A stretch of DNA of 64,000 nucleotides from Vombatus ursinus (taxonomy: Eukaryota > Chordata > Mammalia > Diprotodontia > Vombatidae), in assembly GCF_900497805.2 (NCBI RefSeq), contig NW_020945064.1, positions 9,280,420 to 9,344,419 of the forward strand. Reading direction: 5' to 3'. Position numbers and translations under genes: made by a program. The notes under the pieces were generated by a model. It saw only the letters and a list, made by a program, of their open reading frames with translations. It was not told the DNA's origin and did not search any database. Of the stretch, positions 12,393-24,900 are shown piece by piece (the stretch's first letter is position 1; each line of letters begins with the position of its first letter).

Positions 12393-12835
12393 TTTGGATG
12401 TCCCAGTGGCACCTCAAACTCGATATGCCAAAACTGAACTGATCAAGGGTGAACTCCCTCACCTAAATCTTCCCTGCCTTTAAGCTTGCCTATTTCTATA
12501 GATGATAGTACCATCTTTCCAGTCACCTTTGGAGTCATCTTTGATTCTTTTTTTCCCCTCTCCTCCCACATCCAATCAATGACAAATCTTGTCCATTTAT
12601 TTATCATCTTTGTTATTGTAATATTCTCTTAAATGCTTTTCCTACCACCATTTTCTCCCCTCACTATTACATTATTTTTACATAGCTGCTAAGGAATTCT
12701 TCGCAATGAACAGATCTGATCAATTTATTCCCCTGCTCAAAAAAATAGCTCTCTTTTCATTCTTATTATCTCTTGATATTTTCCTCAAGTATTCCAGAGC
12801 TTAGTCTTTATTATTTTCAATAAAATGTATTTTTA
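12393..12835 (+). mobile_element. L2 LINE fragment, sense
   Basis: 'ggcacctcaaactcgatatg', 'cttccagtcac' blocks and 'gatctgatcaatttattccc' are L2 ORF2 3' sequence. It abuts the antisense L2 in head-to-head fashion. Confidence 0.65.
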
Positions 12836-13389
12836 ACATCTACAAGTGGTATTACAAGGACAGCTAATAGAAAAAAACATTTTATCATACAATCTAAACA
12901 TGGAAAGGCTCTTCACCAGAAAATTGGCTACCAGGTGAAGATAAAGGCAAGACATGAAAATAGTGTCATTATTCATCATTTCCTAGTTTTGACATCATCA
13001 GAATAAGAGAATGAGAAAAGTGTTTGAATGCTGAGACCAGCTGAAAGCAGCACAGAAGAAAACACAAGACTGACAGGCGAGAATAAATGAGAGCAAAGTG
13101 TATGACCAGATGGGGAAGGCTTTGATCATTGGGTTCATCGCCTGACGTGGGGTCAGCAAGTAGTCTTGAGCCAAACTTTTTAAAAACAAAATGGGCCCTT
13201 CTAGGTTAGCTAGTTCTGCTGGTCGGTGGCCCTTCCAGTTCAGTTCCTTTCTTTTGAGGAAAGAGAACTTTCATCTTTTTGCAGGGGTGGCCAAACAATT
13301 ACTAGATTCCCTGTAGCAGTCACTGGTGCCCATGTAACTACTTTGAGGCCACTTGAGAGGTCAACCACAATAAGCTGACATACGGACTG

Positions 13390-13545
13390 CAGTGGTGTAG
13401 TAAAAAGAGCACTTACCTTAGTATCAAGATGTGGGTTCTCATCCTGGCCTTGGCCAAGTTGCTCAGTTTCTGCATCTCTGAAGTGATGAGTGTTTGGTTG
13501 GATTCAATACCTTTTACCTCCAGCATTCTGTGATTCTCTGTCTTC
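13390..13545 (+). mobile_element. MIR/Ther-like SINE relic
   Basis: 'gtaaaaagagcacttacctt... tgggttctcatcctgg... cattctgtgattctctg' is the tRNA-related SINE with a 'ttccagctctgtgattct'-type end. Compare 28895-29085. Confidence 0.6.
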
Positions 13546-14819
13546 TACTTTCACTTCAACTATCTCTTTCACCTAGCTTTTGATATCACAGAGTGGCCCA
13601 CTAAGCTGAAGACAGATAGCCATGAAAGGCTGTCACTAGGCCAGATATCAGGGGGTCCATCCCCCTCTAATCCTGATATGGTCATCAAAAGCTCCTAGGA
13701 TGGATTTGAGTAGTTTGGAATGGTTAATATGGCTGGATTCAAACCAAGAGGAGGGCATTGTTTGCCAAAACTGGTTTTGTGGTTTCCATGAATTGAAATT
13801 CTAGAAACTAAAATAACAACTGTGTCTTGCAATGAGAAGAAAAATAAATCCCAGACAATTTAGACTAGTCTAACTTGTTTATTTGAAACTACATAGTTGT
13901 TGGTGAAGGCAAATAGCCGTCTACCTAAACACAAGATATCTATGCTGTTCTTTATTATTTGGAAATTGGATTTTGTGCTATAATTTTTTTAGTATGTTCT
14001 CATGTGGTATTAACATGTGAGGACAGGAGGACACTAAATTAGAAATTGCTTAGGTTTTTGTCATGGTGTAAGTATTATTGGAATAGCAGACTTAAGTTTT
14101 TAAATGTACATTTTTTAAAAAAAAATACTATTATCAGTGCTTTTGGCAGAACATTTTAAGGATTGGAAAGATTTTCCATATACATCCATAGTTATCATTG
14201 GTAATTTATATGGGAAATGTTGTGCTTTCTCTGCCCCCCGCCAACAACTCTTGCTTTGCTGCTGGTATAATTTTAAATATTTCAGACCAAAAAACAAAAA
14301 ACTTAGGTTTGATGTTATCAAATTAGCATAAATATAATTTGGGTGGGAAGAATACATTTTAAGACAGGGCTAGAAATTAGCCTAACACTGTCATCAGTAC
14401 TATCTTTTGTAGCTTCTGGTGTAATAAAATTATATGACAAACTACACATTAATGAGGAGCCATGGAGTAAAATGTGTCTGGTATTTTACATAGTAGCAAA
14501 GAAGGGAGAATGAACTTAGGATAAGAATACATTTAAAATAGAAAATTCTGTGTTTATTCCTAGTTGGCTAAAACATGGAATAATTCTTTATGAGGATAAT
14601 GCCCCTTATAAGATTTGCTATACTGCTATAATAGGGTATAAAATCTGCAAATCATTAACTTAACAATGACTGTATCTAAAGATATAGTAGAAGTGAAAAT
14701 GACTGAAAGTTTTGCTAAGTTTGAACAAGTTGCTGGTACCTATCATTTGTGAGGCAGTTTTCAGAAAAGGATCTCAAATTCTTCAAAAATTGCAATGAAA
14801 TTATAAATCTACTCCTACC

Positions 14820-15580
14820 TTCAGGATCAAATATAAAGTTCTCTTTTTGGCTTAATACCATTCATAACCTGTCCTCACTCCACCCCCTGCCTTTCTAGTC
14901 TTCTTATACTTTACTTCCTTTACATGCAGTGAGATACAGTAACACTGGTCTCCTAGCTATTCCTGCCAAACAACACCATCTCTCCTGACTCTCCCTGCAT
15001 TTTCACTGGCCAAACCCATGCCTGGAACTCTGTTCCTCCTCATCTCTCTCTCCTGGCTTCACTACTTCCTTCAGATCTCAACTAAGATCCCACCTTCTGT
15101 AACAAGCCTTTTCCAGTTCTCCTAAATGCTAGTTACTTCCCTCTAAGATTATCTCCAATTTATCCTGTTTGTAAGTAGTTTCCATCTTGTTTCATAAGGA
15201 CTGTGAGCATGTTGAGAGTTGCTGCTGTTGTTTGGTTAATTAGTTGTGTCTGACTCTGACTCCATTTGGGGTTATCTGGGCAAAGATACTAGAGTGATTT
15301 GCCATTTCCTTCTCGAGCTCATTTTACAGATGAGGAAACTGAGGCAAACAGGGATTAAGTGACTTGCCCAGGGTCACAGAGCTAGCAAATGTCTGAGGCC
15401 AGATTTTAACTCAGGGCCCTCCTGACTCCAGGGCTGGCACTCTATCCACTATGCTACCTAGCTGCTCTCTTTGAAAGTAAAGACTGGGTTTTTTTGCCTT
15501 TATTTGTATCCTCCAGTGCTTTTGCACTGTGCCTGGCACATAGAAGGCACTTAATAAGTGTATCTCCACTTGACTTTTGT
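14820..15580 (+). mobile_element. L2 LINE 3' portion, split by a SINE
   Basis: 'aggatcaaatataaagttct... ctggaactctgttcctcctc... ccttctgtaacaagcctttt' then, after the SINE, 'gtgcctggcacatagaagg' and 'cttaataagtg'. A continuous L2 3' end once the SINE is removed. Confidence 0.8.
15222..15466 (-). mobile_element. Marsupial tRNA-type SINE inside L2
   Basis: The reverse complement starts gcagctaggtagcatagtgg and ends with the BovB-like tail. Flanks ttgagagt (left) and ttgaaagt (right) may be the target-site duplication. Confidence 0.85.
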
Positions 15581-15901
15581 TTATACCTATTGCATTATAT
15601 ATACCCAACCATCTAAGTTTCACTATTATGACACTATTATGTATGTATAGAAATTGTTGGAATTGACAATAACTATGAAAATACTAAGGAGCAAAGTTTA
15701 GGCTCAAAACTTGAGTAATATGGTACTTTTGAACTAAAGTACAAAGACTAGCTTTTATAAATTTATTTTGATGTTTTAATGCTTTTATAAAACAAAGATG
15801 TGTCATCTAATTAGTGTATGGTGTGTAATAGACTTAATACATGCTACACCCTGTGCTAGCTAATTTATGGCTATGTAATTAAATATGTTTGGGTTTTTTA
15901 G

Positions 15902-15973
15902 GTCTTGTGGTCTGATTCTTCAATAACATCACTAACCAAATCTTCCATTGAAGTGACTGAATTTATTTCCAAG
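15902..15973 (+). CDS. ZCCHC14: ZCCHC14 exon, PX-like segment, 24 codons
   Basis: The acceptor is a T-rich tract ending in ag at 15900-15901 and the donor is gtaagg at 15974. The exon reads VLWSDSSITSLTKSSIEV then TEFISK in phase 0, very close to the human protein. It is the first ZCCHC14 exon in the window; the preceding intron covers everything to its left. Confidence 0.9.
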
Positions 15974-18900
15974 GTAAGGTGACTCCAGAAAGGTTCTCTT
16001 CATTTGTTTTCATGGGTTTTTTAAGCATTATCCTTCCAAGATTGGTATATTTTTAGTGGAAGGAATTTTGTCCCCAAGAAATGAAAGAATAAAATCAAAA
16101 TACTACTCCAAAAGGGATATGTAGCATTAATGTGTAGCATGAATGTTATAGCTATGTATTACCTTGCTTCAGTATTGTGTATTAAGGAAAAAATTTAAAG
16201 GTAAGTGTCAGTAATGGCTGTGCTGCAGCTGCCATGTAGCATTTCAGTCCATCTTTGTAGTGCCTATTTTATGGAATAAATATAATGACAAAAAATAAAT
16301 AGAAATTAATCCTATTTCCTAAATGATTTTAATACAGGAGTAGAAATTAGGCTTCTGGTCATCACAGACACTCTTTTTCAACCCCACAGACAAGTCTACA
16401 CATGGATATCCTCAAATGGTCAATATCAGAATCAGATTGATTGTATACTTTGCAGCCAAAGAGTGGAGAAGCTCTATATAATCAGTTAAAACAACACATG
16501 AGCTTCTTATTGCAAAATTCAGACTTAAATTGAAGATCATAGGGAAAATCATCATACTATATAGGTATGACCTAAAAAACATCCCTTAAGAATATGAAGT
16601 AGAGGTGATAAATAGATTTATGGGATTAGATATGGTAGATAGAATTCCTGAAGAACTATGGACAGAGGTTCACAGTATTATATAGGAGGCAACAACAAAA
16701 ACATCCCAAAGAAAAAGAGAGCAGGAAAGTAAAATGGCTGTCTGATGAGGCATTCCAAATAGCTGAGGAAATAAGGAAAGGGAAAGGAGAAAGGGAAAGA
16801 TATGCATAACTGAATACAAAATTCCAGAGAAGAGCAAGGAGAGATAAGAAGGTTTTCTTAAATGAGCAGTGCAAAGAAACAGTGTAATAAAATGAGAAAC
16901 ATAAGAAATCTCTTCAAGAAAATTATAGCTATGGGGGCAGCTAGGTGGCGCAGTGGATAGAGCACCTGCCCTGAAGTCAGGAGGACCTGAGTTCAAATGT
17001 GGCTTCAAACACATAACACTCACTCGCTGTGTGACTCTGGGCAAGTGACTTAACCCCAGTTGCCTCACCAAAAAAACAAATAAGTAAACATATAACATCT
17101 CTTAAGAAAAAGAAAATTATAGATATGGAAGAAAAGTTTCGTGCAAAAATGAGCATGATAAAATACCAAAATGGTAGGGATTTAACAGAAGCAGAAGAGA
17201 TTAATGAGAGATGGCAAGAATGTACAAAAGAACTATAATACAAGAAGGATCTTAACATTACTAGTAACCACGATGGTGTGGTTAATGATCTAGAGCCATA
17301 CATCCTGGAGAATGAAATCAAGAGGGCCTTAGAAGCTTTGCTGACAGAAAGGCTAGTAGAGGTGATGGGATTCCAGCTAAGCTATTTAAAATCCTAAAAG
17401 ATGATGCTGCTAGTGCTGCACTCAATATGCCAGCAAATATGGAAAACACAACAGTGGCCACTAGATTGGAAAAGATCAGGTTATATCGCAGTCCTAAAGA
17501 AGGGCAATGCCGAGGAATGTTCAAATCACCAAACAATTGCACTCATTTCACATGCCAGCAAGGTTATGCTCAAGATTCTGCAAGCTAAACTTCAGCAATA
17601 TGTGAACGGGTAATTACCCAAAAAAGCAGGATGGTTTTCAGAGAGGTAAAGGAACTCAAGACCAAATTGCTAGCATTTGCTGGATTATGGAGAAAACCAG
17701 GGAGTTCCAGAAAAACACCTACTTTGGCTTCATTAACTACACTAAAGTCTTTAATTGTGGTGGATTGCAACAAAATGTGGTAAGTCTTCAAAGAGATGGA
17801 AGTAACAAAACATCTTACTTGTCTCCTAAGGAACCTTTGTGTGGGCCAAGAAGCAAACAGAGCCAAACATGGAACAACTGACGGGTTTAAGACTGGAAAA
17901 GGAGCATGACGAGGCTGCATGTTGTCACCTTATTTATTTAACTTATACACAGAGTACACCATGCAGAATGCCAGGCTGGATGAATCAAGAGCCAGAATTG
18001 AGGCTGCCCGGAGAAATAGCAACAATCTCAAATATGTAGACAATACCACTCTCTCTGATGGCAGAAAGTGAAGAAGAATTAAGAAGCCTCTTGATGAGGG
18101 TGAAAGAGGAGAGTGTAAAAGGTGGCTTGGAAGTTCAACATCAAATAAAACTAAGATTTTGGCAACTGGTTCTATCACTTTCTGGCAAATAGAAGGAAAA
18201 GAAATGGAAGTAGTGTCAGATTTTATATTCTTGGGCTCAAAGATCACTGCAGATGGTGACTGTGGCCATGAAATTAAAAGATGTTTGCTCCTTGGAAGGA
18301 AAGCTATGGCAAACCTGGACAGCATACTAAAAAACAGAGACATCACCTTGCTGAAAAAGATCTGTATAGTTAAAGTTATGATTTTTCCAGTAGCAGTATA
18401 TGGCTGTGAGATCTGGACTATAAGGAAAGCTGAGCAGTGCAGAATCGACACTTTTAATTGTGGTGCTGGAGAAGACTTTTGAGAATCCCTTGAACAGCAA
18501 GGAGATCAAATCAGTCAATACTTAAAGAAATTAATTCAGGCTATTCACTGGAAGGTAAAATACTGGAACTGAAGCTTAAGTACTTTGGCCACTTTGTCTT
18601 TGAGAAGACAGGACTCATTGGAAAAGACCTTGATGCTGGGAAAGATTGAAGGCAAAAGGAAAAGGGGTGAAGGAAAGGAAAAGGAAAAGGCAGAGGATGG
18701 AATGGATAGATAGTGTCATGGAAATAGTGACCATGAGCTTGGACAGACTTTGAGAGATAGTGGAGGATAGAAGGGCCTGGGAGCCACGGAGAGTCAGACA
18801 TGATTGAACCACTGAACAACAAGAAATTAACCTAAAGAACACTGTCATCAGTACTATCTTTGTAGCCTCTGGCATAATAAAATTACATGACAAACTACAC

Positions 18901-21900
18901 ACTAATGAAGTATATGCAAATGGAATCAGGAATGATAACCTGCAGAGGAAAAGAAATTCTTATAAAATGTTGAAAAATTGAGGCAGGAATGGTAATGATT
19001 GTGGCCTGCCTATTATTATTAAGATGAGTGCTGGGTGTTGTATCTGTTAACAATTTGGTTTTGTTCTCCATTTTTTACCCCTTCTTTCTTTTTTTCTTTT
19101 TCTTTTTTTTTTTTTTTTGAAGGCAATCGGGATTGAGTGACTTGCCTAGGTTCACACACTTATTAAGTGTCCGAGGCCAGATTTGAACTTAGGTCTTCCT
19201 GACTCCAGGGCCAGTGCTGTATCCACCATGTCACCTAGCTGTCCCTTACTTCTTGTCTCTAACAATCTTTTTTTCTTTTTTTCTCTCCTTGGTGCTCTAT
19301 ACCTCAACAGTCTCCACAGACATATTGACTTCACAATTGTAAAATTTTGCATTTCCTTTGACTCAGTGTTTACAATGCCTAATAGATCTATGGGCTATAG
19401 TATTACAATTTACTATACTAGGTATCACCACCTAAAACATTCTTGAATATTTCCTTCATTTGGGGGATTCAGTTCATGTTAAATGAATTTGTTCCATATT
19501 TTATTACATCATTCCCTGTATATCAAATTCACTTCAATTCAAACATTTATTAAACACCTACGATATGCAAGGCAATGGAACACAAAATATATGACAATTC
19601 CTACCCTTATGGAACTTAACTGTACATTCATCTGGGTAGGTAATACATATTAAAGAAAAATAAATAAAAGATCATTATTAAAGGATGCCCATATGGTTTT
19701 TATCCTTTGACCTAAACTTTATTTTGAGTATTTTATGTGTTTCCCATATTTCTTATTATGTTTTTTGCTGTTTGGGGTTTTTTTTCCCAGTTATCTCAGC
19801 TATACCCTGAAGAAAACTTGGAGAAATTCATTCCTTGCCTATCTGGTCCAGATTCATTTTACCTGGAGAGAAACCACATGGACCTGGAATCGGACCTTAG
19901 GTAAAAATTCTAGAAAGGTGCTCATACTTTCTGAGAGAGTATGCTATTCTGGAACCATAAATAAGCCTAGAGGTTGGAGGTACAGCTTTTACAAGGACCA
20001 ATGAAGACTGCTGGCCTGAATCACTGTGTAGAAATCTTCCTATTGTGGTCCATACACATCTTGGGTGGCCAAAACCTGGAATAATTCTTTTGATTTACAT
20101 CTGAGATGACAACTTTGAGCCCATAAACTCCTTTTTAAGGGTTTTCAAAATCATATTTTCTATAATAAGAGAGCAGAACAGGTGAAAGCTGGTTTTTGAG
20201 AGTGTAAATAATAAGATTTCAGAGTCTTAACAGTAATGTTAACTATACCTTTCAATAGTTAGCAATTGAGACTGATTCAAGATAGAAGTTATTAGTTATC
20301 TAAAATCAAAAACATTTACCCATACTATTATTTTTCCTAATTAAATTATAACTAGAGAAAACCATACTTGTTATGTGCAGAATAAACATAAAGATAACAA
20401 GGTGAAATTAAATACAAAGGTATTTTAGGAGGGAAAGCACTAGCATATGGGGGGAAGCGGTTTTAGCAAAGGCTTCATATATAAGGTGATACTTTTGCTT
20501 TGTCTTTAAGGAATCTATGAGGTGGAGTTGAGAAAGGAAGAAATTCCAATTATGGAGGCCAACCATGTATGAGGAACAGAGGAGACCGCTTTCATAGCCT
20601 CATAGAGTTTAGGACCAGGAATAATGTACAATGTGGATGGAAAGATATGTTGGAGCAAGGCTATGAAGGACTTAAAAAGCAAAGAAGTTTGTTTTATCTT
20701 GGAGACGAGGGAACTGCTGGAATTGATTGAATAAGGAAGTCTAATTTGTTCTTGAGGACAGTCACTCTGGTAGCAGTGCATAAGATTCACTGGAGTTGAG
20801 AGAGACTCAAGTCAGGGAGACTAACTAGGAGCCTATTACCTAATCTAGGCAATAAATGATGAGGGCCTCAACCACTGTGTGGGCTCTGAGTATGGAGAAG
20901 AGGTCAGATGTGACAAATGTTGTGAAGATGGAAAAGCCAAGATCTGGCAAGTGTTTACTGGTAGAATGATGCTGCCTTTGACAGAAATTGGAAAATATTG
21001 GAAAAAACTAGATTTGGAGGTGGAGATGCCTCTGGGATATCTAGTTTGAAGTGTCCGATGCACAACTGAGCTCAGGTGAAAGACTAAGCGTAGATACATA
21101 AATCTGTGAGTCATTTACATAGAGGTGATAATTAAATCTGTGGAAGCTGATGACATAACTAAGAGAATAAAGTGAGAGGGAGGGCCCAGGTCTTGATGAA
21201 GACAAAGAATGGGTTTAAGAGGAGTAAGTGATCGGAAAACATGGAATGTTAGGAGGTTATGTTCAAATAAAAGATCTTCAGTTTTTAATTAAGGAAGTTA
21301 CTTTTGAGTAAGGTGACAGTAATCCCATTGACAGTCCCCCAAGCTGAGGTGGGATAAAAGGAGACAGAGGAATTAAGAATTTAGGGTATTTGAGGGAGGT
21401 CAGTATGGATGTTGAAATTCCTAAGAAGAGAATAGTGATCAAAGTGCTGAAATCCTTGAGAAAGAAGGGATGACTTGGGGGACAAGATGCCAGATTCACT
21501 ATGATCTCCCATTTGAAAAAGTGATTAATAGTTGATTTTCAATGATAATTAGATGTTTGGTTTTTTTAGGTATTTGGCCTCATTACCTTCTCACATATTG
21601 AAAAATGACCATGTTAAGAAATTTTTCAGCACTTCAACTCCTACTCAACAGCTTCAAAGTCCAAGTGAGTTTTTTTTTTTTATGACAGTTTGAACTTACC
21701 AGAATAATGGTTACACATAATTGATATAACTTTTGATTTTTCATTAGGTCCTGGCACCCCTTCCCTTTCCAAAGTAGGTACTATGATGGGAGCATCTGGA
21801 AGGTGAGAAATTCATCTGTTAAAAATTTTCAGATAAGAAATTACAAAAAGTATCCTCTTCCTTGTGAGCCAGTATTTATCATGTGCAACTTTGAATTTAG

Positions 21901-24900
21901 GTAGACCGAACTATAGAGTTGAAGTTCTATAATTGACCTGATTTTAATATTTAGAAAAGATATGATTAGAGGCCTTTCTCAGCATAACAGTGAGATAACT
22001 GTTACTTTTGGGTAATGCTACTCTAGGAAAGTCAGATTTTTCTCAGTGTATACTGGAGGTTAAACTGGTGAAAGGAAAAAAAGCTATAGTTTCATTAGAA
22101 ACTGAACAGTAAAGACTCACTAGTGACTTTGAACTGATGATTATCAGGTTCTGAGCATAGAAATAATAAGAGGAAATAAAAATTCATTCTATGTTTAAAA
22201 ATACTTCACAATTTAGCACTGACATTGTTATGTTAGAGATGTAATTTGTGTTAGCCTAATGGGAGGAAAATTAGACTGCTGCAACAATTTTTGAGTTCCT
22301 GCTTTTATGGTTAATCGCTTTAAACCTAGTGATGATTTAATTCCTTTACATTTAAGTCTTGAATTTAGAGTCATGTTCATGGTGTTTATATCAAAAATAG
22401 CAATTTTTAATTTATATTGCATATAATTTTAATGGAGACACAGAATGGTTGTCTGTCACAACAAGCTAGTGCTAAATAAATAAAAATTTTATTTTCAGAC
22501 CTGTGTGTGGAGTAGCTGGCATTCAGTCTTCTCAGAACAGTACTCAGCATCACATACAGCACTCTGCCAGTGCAGCTGTCGCACTGCCCCACTGCTCTCA
22601 TTCAGGGAGTACTGGCTCATCATTGACCTACCGCACCCAGATGGACACCTCTTCCCCCATATTAATGTCTTCCAGTCTTCAAACCCCTCAGACCCAGGAA
22701 CAAAATGGGATTTTAGACTGGCTCAGGAAATTGCGTTTGCACAAATACTATCCTGTTTTCAAACAACTCACAATGGAGAAGGTAGAGTTATAAGTGATCC
22801 AGCATTTTTATTTTTTTCAAAATTTTTTTCTTAACCTGTATGCCGAGGAGCAAGTTTCATTTCTGAAAGAAATTCTGAAATAATATTGCTCTGGTATCAT
22901 ATAATTAGAAAATAAATTAAATCTATTCCAATTATGTGAACTGTTAGTGCCCCCTACTGGCTAAAGTGATGTGGTGATTTTAAAGCTTTGTTTTCTTTCC
23001 CCCACATGTTCTATTTGAACTTAGAAATTGTTTGGGGGAAGTTAATTAAGTCTAATTAATTAAACAGTTTATTCTGTGTTTGGTTTTCACATCCTTGAAA
23101 AGGAAAACAAAGTTAAACTATTTTAATTATGCCTCTTTGAAACTTAATTTAAATTCTTAAGTTGGAAATGCTAAGTAAAGTGCATCCTAAAGATTTGGGT
23201 GTCATTTTTTTTTTTAATATTTGGTGTATAGCATGCAAAATCATTCCTATTGGATGGCATCTATTTGCTTGGGACAGATGCCACCTTATAAGTAGGGACC
23301 TGCATCTCTTAAAAACTTTTTATCATTTTATCATTTATCATTTTGGAGCTTATTTATCAAGGCGTTCCTTCTTACAAACCCTCTCCATGTGGGACAGAAA
23401 ATACAAAAGCTGGTAGGTAGGTAGTTTTTAAGTTAGTTATAATTTAGGAGCAATAAATTGAAAGTATATTGTTAAGGATTTTTTGGAGGGGGAGGGGGTG
23501 AAATGAGATAAAGAAACCAGTTGCTTAGTTTTACTTTTGAAAGTGAAGATTAAGCAATCCCTTCAGGTGCATGTGGCAGTGTGTCTCTACTCACTGACCT
23601 TTTTATGAATCCTCTTAACGAGGGGCCCTTTTCAAATTCTCAGCCCCTCCCAAGGTTAGAGGCTCTCTCCTGGAAACTTCAGAGCTAGTGATTTAGCACA
23701 CCTTTCTTCTTGGTGCTTGGTCATCTTAATTGTCCAGCATCGTTGGGATGGCATAAAGTGATTAAATTCACCATCATGTTTTTTTAGAATCCACATCTGA
23801 TTCATAATAACTGTTTACCTTACTTCTCTTGTAAGTTTTTGAGCCTGACTGAGGAAGATCTGAATAAATTTGAATCTCTGACAATGGGCGCAAAGAAGAA
23901 GCTTAAGACTCAGCTGGAGCTAGAAAAGTAAGCATGAAAGTAATTCTTAATTTACAGTACAATCTGTATGATTGACTTTTTTTTTTCTCTTCAAAATGCT
24001 GAACAGAATAAAGGCTTTATTTGCTTTTATCTTTCAGTTAATGTTTTGACTTACTTTGTTGGTGCTTGCTATTTGTCCATTAAAAACACATGGATAGTGA
24101 TTAAATCAGTTTTTATAAAATGCTGTGAGTTTATCTAGTTTAGATACTCATTAATGGTGAATTTGGAAAGAATCAAAAGGATTGATTTAATCTTTGTCCT
24201 TGCTACCCGTCTGACATCTTCTTATGAACTATGCAACGATTTAACAAGTTTTGTTGTCTTTCTTTTTTATCCTTTGTTATAAAGAATGCCTCTTTGAGAA
24301 GGAGAGGAAAGGTGGATATATTTGGAAATGAAAGTCATGTAAAAAAATATATCAATAAAAACTCAATATTTTATGAAGAAATATTGTCAAAAATAGAATT
24401 TCATAGTTTTTATCATGATAACCCTGCAAGATAAGATAGTAAAAGTGGTATTATCTGTAATTTACAAATGAGGAGACTAAAGCTCAGAAAGGTTGTGACT
24501 TGCCTAGTAAATAGCTAGTAAGTAACAGATCTGGAATCAGGCTTTTGACCTCGCTATGAGAGGCTCCACATACACTGGAAAGACCACTTTCTGGCAGAGT
24601 GCTAACATGGGCCAGTGGGGGAAGGATTATAGATTTAGAACTGGAAGGAACCTGAGGGGTCCTCTAGGCCAAACTCTTTATGCGGGTACGATAGCCTCCA
24701 TTGTGTTTTAACTATACTACAGTGTCCCTCAAGCAAAGTTTGGGGATTGCTTGAGCTTCTTAAGTGACTAGTAAGTGACTAGTGATTACATGCTTCTGTC
24801 TTTCTAGGGAAAAGTCAGAAAAACGGTGCCTGAATCCCTCAACACCATCTTCAGTTACCAATAGTGGTGTAGCCAGAGTTCCTCCTACTAGCCATGTAGG

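Larger units (their letters stand above)
1..15901. other. ZCCHC14: ZCCHC14 intron, no coding exon seen
   Basis: No stretch here shows the expected upstream ZCCHC14 peptide with splice borders. It is filled with LINE, SINE, MIR and hAT relics listed separately. Stretches of more than 300 bases where I recognise nothing are roughly 625-1950, 2900-3430, 4890-6400, 8160-8850, 9480-10085, 12840-13385 and 13550-14810. Confidence 0.7.

Noticed and set aside
12998-13189. Minus-strand 63-codon frame (MFLKSLAQDYLLTPRQAMNP) considered as a processed pseudogene
   Set aside because: No parent protein recognised, no poly-A tail or flanking duplication seen. A protein database search with a strong hit would reopen it.
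17401-17613. Open frame SICQQIWKTQQW as a host gene
   Set aside because: It is the reverse-transcriptase region of the BovB LINE.
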